Shown: piece by piece, positions 56,811 through 64,000 of the stretch
Position numbering within the stretch: position 1 is the first letter of the stretch
How the letters are laid out: the number at the start of each line of letters is the position of its first letter
Source of the DNA: Marinibactrum halimedae
GTDB lineage: Bacteria > Pseudomonadota > Gammaproteobacteria > Pseudomonadales > Cellvibrionaceae
Direction of reading: 5' to 3'
Length of the DNA: 64,000 bases
Assembly: GCF_021234875.1 (NCBI RefSeq)
Contig: NZ_JAJQVM010000001.1
Location: 236,270 to 300,269 of the forward strand
Notes under the pieces: model-generated
Told to the model about the DNA's origin: nothing
The model's input: only the letters and a program-made list of their open reading frames with translations
The model's database searches: none
Position numbers and translations under genes: made by a program

Positions 56811-58022
56811 CTACTTTTTTGTATCGTTGTTAATGGGTAAGTAGCGATTAAGGATGACGTACCCTGTAATTCCAGAGGCAATAGAGCCAAGTATAATGCC
56901 AATACGTTCATCAAAAAGGTAATTGATTTCCGTTTCTTCAAACGCGAGTGAGCCGATAAACAAACTCATGGTAAACCCTATACCACAGAGTGCTGCGGTG
57001 CCGTATAGCGATGCCCAATTCATATTACTAGGGAGTGTTGTCAATTTTAGTTTGATGGCAAACCAGCAAAAACCAAAAACCCCCAATTGCTTTCCCAGAA
57101 ATAACCCAAGCGCAACACCAAGAGGAACGCCGTGAATAAGTTGGTTTGCCTCAATGCCGGCAAAGTTAATGCCTGCATTGGCAAACGCAAATATAGGTAA
57201 GACGAAAAACGCCACAACAGTGTGTAAATCATGCTCAAGATCTTTTAGAGGGGAGTCGGTAGGGTTATCTTTCGTTTTCATGGGAATAAAGGCGGCCAAT
57301 AATACTGCAGATAAGGTTGCGTGTACGCCAGATTTAAGCATGGAGGTCCACATAATAATACCGATGACAATATAAATACTTTTCGAATCTACTCCTTTTC
57401 GATTAATAAAAAAAAGCAGGCATAAACAGGTGCCGACAAAAATCAGTGCCAGCATAGAAATTTTTGACGTATAAAAAAAGGCAATAATAACGATGGCACC
57501 GATATCATCAAAAATGGCCAGCGATGTTAAAAACACTTTGAGTGATGTGGGAACTCTTGATCCAAGTAAACTTAACACACCCAATGCGAAGGCAATATCG
57601 GTGGCGGCCGGTATTGCCCACCCTTGTATCGCGTTAGGGTTGTCGTAATTCAGGGCAATGTATATTAATGCTGGTATGAGCATACCCCCTATCGCGCCAA
57701 TGGCAGGAAGTACTACATTTTTCGGTTGTGACAGCTCTCCTTCCATTAACTCCCTTTTCAATTCAAGCCCCACATGGAAAAAGAAAATGGCCATCAGTCC
57801 ATCGTTGATCCAAAGTAATAAAGGTTTGTGAATATGTAAGGCGCCAATGCGAATTTCTACCGGGACATCTAGCAATTGTTGATACAAGCTTTCAAAGGGG
57901 GAGTTTGCTAACACCATGGCAAATATGGCGGCTGCCATAAGGAGGAGTCCACTGGCAGAATCCATTTGAAAAAAATGAGAAAGGTGAAATTTATTTTTAT
58001 TATTCATTGGGTGTTTCGCCAA
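56811..58022 (-). CDS. nhaA: Na+/H+ antiporter NhaA
   Basis: A 403-residue polytopic transporter. Conserved elements: MAIFFFHVGLELKREL, AIPAATDIAFALGVLSLLG and SLAIFDDIGAIVIIAFFYT, which contains the Asp pair for cation exchange, and LCGIGFTMSLFIGSLAFE. It exports sodium at alkaline pH, as expected of a marine organism. Length is usual. Confidence 0.97.
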   Translation of the reverse strand: MAKHPMNNKNKFHLSHFFQMDSASGLLLMAAAIFAMVLANSPFESLYQQLLDVPVEIRIGALHIHKPLLLWINDGLMAIFFFHVGLELKRELMEGELSQPKNVVLPAIGAIGGMLIPALIYIALNYDNPNAIQGWAIPAATDIAFALGVLSLLGSRVPTSLKVFLTSLAIFDDIGAIVIIAFFYTSKISMLALIFVGTCLCLLFFINRKGVDSKSIYIVIGIIMWTSMLKSGVHATLSAVLLAAFIPMKTKDNPTDSPLKDLEHDLHTVVAFFVLPIFAFANAGINFAGIEANQLIHGVPLGVALGLFLGKQLGVFGFCWFAIKLKLTTLPSNMNWASLYGTAALCGIGFTMSLFIGSLAFEETEINYLFDERIGIILGSIASGITGYVILNRYLPINNDTKK

Positions 58023-58757
58023 GAAAGTGGGTTTACAAAACAGTTGTCCTATATGTGAATGTGCAAACCTTTAGTGTCGAAAAGAAACGCTATTGAGCCG
58101 TTGTTGTTTGAGTAGCTTTTATTATTAATCAGTGTAGAAGATGAATGGTATTTGTTCTGCGTGTGCAGACATTAAATGTCAATAATCATATATTGTTCTG
58201 TTATCGGTCATAAAAGTATGATTTATTTTTTTTGGGTGAAATGTAACCTATTTTTACCGTGCCTTAAAAAACTATTCAAAGTTTTTTTGAAAAGACGGTT
58301 TATGAATCACTGACGTAGTTATGAGGTGTGTCACAGAGTTTCACCAATCTGCTCCTCAGAATAGATAAAAAGAAGTTTGCCTAGGACGTGCAAGCAGAAT
58401 TCATGACGTGGGTAGCGTTCTTTATTTATGCAAACGATTACATTTAATGGGTAAGTTGAAGTTTTTCTGTGATTGGAATGCAGATTTGTATTCTGCGTGA
58501 TGGTGGGATTGGTTTTTCATAAGTGATACAGGTTTTTATTCTGCGTAGCGATTTCACTTCACCATCGTTTATCACAGTCCATATATAACAAGCTGTTTCG
58601 CAAGTTATGTATCAAAGCTGGATATCTTCTTTGAACCACTCATGGAAGACCTATTAGAAAACTATTTTTGCCATTTTCACTATCAGTGGAATGGATGGCC
58701 ATTGGGATTCATTCCTTGTTGCCATTTAATGTAATCAACCGACCAGAGGCCGATCTG
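58023..58757. other. Divergent nhaA / di-heme cytochrome spacer
   Basis: About 735 bases without a convincing gene. Carries a LacI-type operator at 58429-58442. The rest is AT-rich. Confidence 0.5.
58429..58442. promoter_or_regulatory. LacI-type operator candidate TGCAAACGATTACA
   Basis: One mismatch to the exact 14-mer at 16910 and 41951. It lies 316 bases before the chosen start of the second secreted-repeat cytochrome. Confidence 0.6.
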
Positions 58758-61964
<3,207 letters not shown>

Positions 61965-62143
61965 ATATAAGGATGTTTGCAGGGTGCGCTTAGCTTGAGC
62001 GCGCCTTGTAACTCCCCCAGTTTTTGAAGATATACATTTCCCAATGTGATCGATATTTTCAAATACGATCATTCTTTTTAAGAAACACACCGTGCAAAGC
62101 ACGTCTCTAGTTTCACACGCTTTACAGCTCACTCCCTGAGTTA

Positions 62144-62170
62144 GCGCATCCAATTGGGTGCGCTCTTTTT
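62144..62170 (+). terminator. Rho-independent terminator
   Basis: GCGCATCC pairs with GGGTGCGC around AATT (one G-T), followed by TCTTTTT. It is 180 bases after the cytochrome stop. Confidence 0.82.
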
Positions 62171-62367
62171 CTTCACACATATTGTTATTCTAAATTGTCC
62201 GAATCTTCCTTCTCTCACTGCTATCGCGGTGTGTTCGATATGTGTTATTCAACAAAGATAGCAGAGGGGTTTCATTGGTAGGAATGGTTTTAGTCCAAGT
62301 AAGCAACTGCTAAACTGCCGGTAAGTTGTGGCGTATCAGATCAGCACTGGGCAGTATTTTTGATAAC

Positions 62368-62401
62368 GTTGCATTGTACGAATAGTTGCATTGTATGAAT
62401 A
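62368..62401. repeat. 17-bp tandem repeat, two copies
   Basis: GTTGCATTGTACGAATA (62368-62384) is followed by the same unit with one change (62385-62401). Confidence 0.92.
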
Positions 62402-62458
62402 GAAGCACTGAGTAGTATGTAAGATGGGGTTTGCCTGTTCTTTAAAGGTCTGCAAATA

Positions 62459-63472
62459 GTGAGTCAGTTGATGGTGTGTCAAATGTTTAATAAACAGTTT
62501 TGGGGTTTGGAGCTAGGGTTGAAAAAGGTCATTTTGGTAATGATGATGGCTGTTCTTTCTACTGTTTGCTTATCCCAAGAGACCACCCAGGCCGGCCCCT
62601 CCATATCAAAAACGAAAGACATCGCTAAAAACACCGAGCAAGAACAGAAAAAGGAAGAAGAGAAAAAGCAAGAACAGGAAGATAGCGAAATTATTAAAGC
62701 CAATGGGGCGAAAGTTAAAATTACCTCAAAAAAGCCGGTAACTCTAGTGAGTAAAGTAGGGGATGATACTGGAAAAAAACTCTCGGTGGTCAGCTGCCTT
62801 TTGAAACCCAGCCAGCGCTTGCGCTTAAGCAGCCAGGTTCACGGTGTTCTGGACGAGGTTCATATCACTCAAGGGGATCAAGTCGAGAAAGATCAATTAC
62901 TCATGACGCTGGAAAGTAGTGTTGAGAAAGCTCAATTAGACATCGCTCGAAATGAGGCAAAATACGCTCAAAAAAACTTCGAGCGAAATAAACAGGCCGT
63001 GGAAGAATCTATTCTTTCCGATAAGCTGCGAGATGAACTCTTTCGTCAAGTGAATTTAGCCAAATTGGAACAAAAAAAAGCAGCGGCGCTAGTGTCGCAA
63101 CGACGCATTCAAAGCCCGATTGAGGGGTATGTCTATCGGGTGTATGCCAATGAGGGTGAGCGTGTGGCCGATAAGCCCGTGGTCGAAGTCATTGATTTAG
63201 ATCCGTTACATGCTGATATAGTCATGAAAGCAGATCAATTTGGACGATTAACGCCTGGTATGGCGGTAAGTTTGGCGCTCCAATACAGTGGCTCCACGGC
63301 ACGTTCTTTGGTAACGGGGACTGTGGCGGTCGTTGACCCGGTTATTGACGGCAATAATGGTACTTTCAGTGCTCGAATAGAGGTTGCCAACCCTGAAGGT
63401 GATATTCCAGCTGGGCTAAAGTGTCAGGTAGATCAATTAAATCATGAAGTAGTGAGTAGAGTAGAATATTAA
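62459..63472 (+). CDS. RND/HlyD-type periplasmic adaptor (membrane fusion) protein
   Basis: A 337-residue protein of the membrane fusion family. A hydrophobic N-terminal segment (KKVILVMMMAVLSTVCLSQ) serves as signal or anchor. A highly charged Lys/Glu/Gln helix (EQEQKKEEEKKQEQEDSEII) is unusual for the family. Then come the lipoyl half-motifs (LSSQVHGVLDEVHITQGDQV and RRIQSPIEGYVYRVYANEGE), a short coiled hairpin, and a beta-barrel (AVSLALQYSGSTARSLVTG). The reading frame opens with GTG at 62459; ATGs at 62471 and 62483 are possible starts. No transporter or outer membrane channel follows, since an IS element comes next. Confidence 0.8.
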   Translation: MSQLMVCQMFNKQFWGLELGLKKVILVMMMAVLSTVCLSQETTQAGPSISKTKDIAKNTEQEQKKEEEKKQEQEDSEIIKANGAKVKITSKKPVTLVSKVGDDTGKKLSVVSCLLKPSQRLRLSSQVHGVLDEVHITQGDQVEKDQLLMTLESSVEKAQLDIARNEAKYAQKNFERNKQAVEESILSDKLRDELFRQVNLAKLEQKKAAALVSQRRIQSPIEGYVYRVYANEGERVADKPVVEVIDLDPLHADIVMKADQFGRLTPGMAVSLALQYSGSTARSLVTGTVAVVDPVIDGNNGTFSARIEVANPEGDIPAGLKCQVDQLNHEVVSRVEY

Positions 63473-63608
63473 CATTGGACTTTTATCAGTTGATATTTAA
63501 AGTGTTGAAGCTATTCTCTCTAGTATGAAACGATTCAATAGCATAAAACGATTCAATATTAAATAATTTAATGCGAAAAAATTAATGGAAAATGATATTT
63601 TTACTTAA
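63473..63608. other. Short spacer before the IS element
   Basis: About 135 bases, with AAACGATTCAATA at 63528-63540 and again at 63546-63558 (18-bp period). Confidence 0.5.
63523..63558. repeat. 18-bp period duplication AAACGATTCAATA
   Basis: AAACGATTCAATA at 63528-63540 and 63546-63558, part of the small intergenic duplications of this window. Confidence 0.75.
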
Positions 63609-64000
63609 GGGAACCTCTATAAATTCGTTTTTTTAGCGCGATAATTTTCTAATTTTTTCTACCGGAACATTTACCGAAAATAATTATCATTACGCATTTA
63701 TTTACAAAAATATTGGATAAAAATTCGTTCTTTTGATGATTTTTTCTCCCTATTTGTATATTCCAGACGCACGTTGGCCGCATAGCGTGACAAATCGTCT
63801 CATGTTATACGTGATATTCATCATGCCAATCTTCACCGCATTTCTCTCTATGCCAATAACTCGAAAATAGAGCCCGCCTTGTTCATTGGTCATAGAACCA
63901 AATACATGTTCTACACGCGCTCTAACTTTCGACTTTTTGGTGTTGGATTTTTGCTCTCTGGAAGTCAGTGGCTTGTTGCGTTTCCCTTTCTTATGAACAT
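63609..64000. mobile_element. IS5-family insertion sequence, one end
   Basis: The end of an IS begins near GGGAACCTCTATAAATTCG (63609), a terminal inverted repeat of IS5-family type, preceded by TTAA, a possible target duplication. It contains the C-terminal part of a transposase on the minus strand and runs off the window. Confidence 0.7.
63750..64000 (-). CDS. IS5-family transposase, C-terminal part
   Basis: The final ~82 codons of a DDE transposase are visible; the gene enters from beyond the right edge. Visible motifs: KKSKVRARVEHVFGSMTNEQ, containing the third catalytic Glu region of the IS5 family, then GLYFRVIGIERNAVKIGMMN and NMRRFVTL near the C-terminus. The stop is at 63750-63752. 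Whether the element is intact cannot be judged. Confidence 0.85.
   Translation of the reverse strand, partial: VHKKGKRNKPLTSREQKSNTKKSKVRARVEHVFGSMTNEQGGLYFRVIGIERNAVKIGMMNITYNMRRFVTLCGQRASGIYK

Larger units (their letters stand above)
61965..62458. other. Spacer with terminator and 17-bp repeats
   Basis: About 490 bases containing a rho-independent terminator (62144-62170) and a 17-bp tandem repeat (62368-62401). A 73-residue minus-strand frame at its left edge is not supported. Confidence 0.5.

Noticed and set aside
63670..63705. Fur-box-like AT sequence (AATAATTATCATTAC)
   Set aside because: It lies inside the IS end, has weak symmetry and no iron gene nearby.

Overview
The window looks like a chromosomal segment of a marine, polysaccharide-degrading gammaproteobacterium (Oceanospirillales/Cellvibrionales-like). 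The signs are the conserved block rpsT - murJ - ribF - ileS - lspA - fkpB - ispH - type IV pilin, a proteobacterial dedicated (class GN) sortase system, secreted multidomain proteins with Pro-Thr linkers, PHB metabolism genes, and a base composition that looks mid-40s % GC by eye. No rRNA, tRNA or CRISPR array was recognised. Species assignment is inference.

Layout. 1-3.4 kb: 5' end of gcvP (glycine cleavage), a divergent XRE-cupin regulator, a CvpA-family membrane protein and a nitrilase-superfamily amidohydrolase. 3.5-7.5 kb: a minus-strand cassette of MipA/OmpV porin-like protein, DUF3019-like protein, RstA-like response regulator and RstB-like kinase. 8-10 kb: a beta-propeller lipoprotein. 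10.3-16.7 kb: the dedicated sortase system (kinase, regulator, VIT/VWA target, class GN sortase); its OmpA-like partner (PdsO-like) lies at 20.3-21.0 kb, separated by a GH26-like glycosidase and L-serine dehydratase. 21.4-33.6 kb: housekeeping block including rpsT, SOS gene yebG with a clean LexA box, murJ, ribF, ileS, lspA, fkpB, ispH, and a reduced pilin set (degenerate PilW-like protein plus PilE-like pilin). 33.7-36.3 kb: NAD salvage genes, with nadV broken by a frameshift beside an intact nadM-Nudix. 36.7-37.8 kb: response regulator with a degenerate GGDEF domain. 44.5-48.2 kb: homogentisate catabolism (hmgA, fahA, TetR). 52.8-58 kb: PHB depolymerase, phasin, phytase-like esterase, NhaA. 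The window ends with an RND-type adaptor and the start of an IS5-family element.

The most unusual content is a dispersed set of secreted proteins: three giant di-heme cytochromes (37.9-41.4, 48.6-52.3, 58.8-62.0 kb), one of which is fused to a GH26-like glycosidase and carbohydrate-binding-type modules, plus a stand-alone GH26-like enzyme (17.2-18.6 kb) whose C-terminal module resembles modules of the other two cytochromes. Near-identical LacI-type palindromes (TGTAAACGATTACA) lie upstream of the stand-alone GH26-like gene and two of the cytochromes, and a related site lies upstream of a secreted nuclease. Together these suggest one regulon for extracellular polysaccharide attack coupled to redox chemistry. 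A second genome-scale oddity is the high frequency of 13-18 bp imperfect tandem duplications in intergenic spacers.
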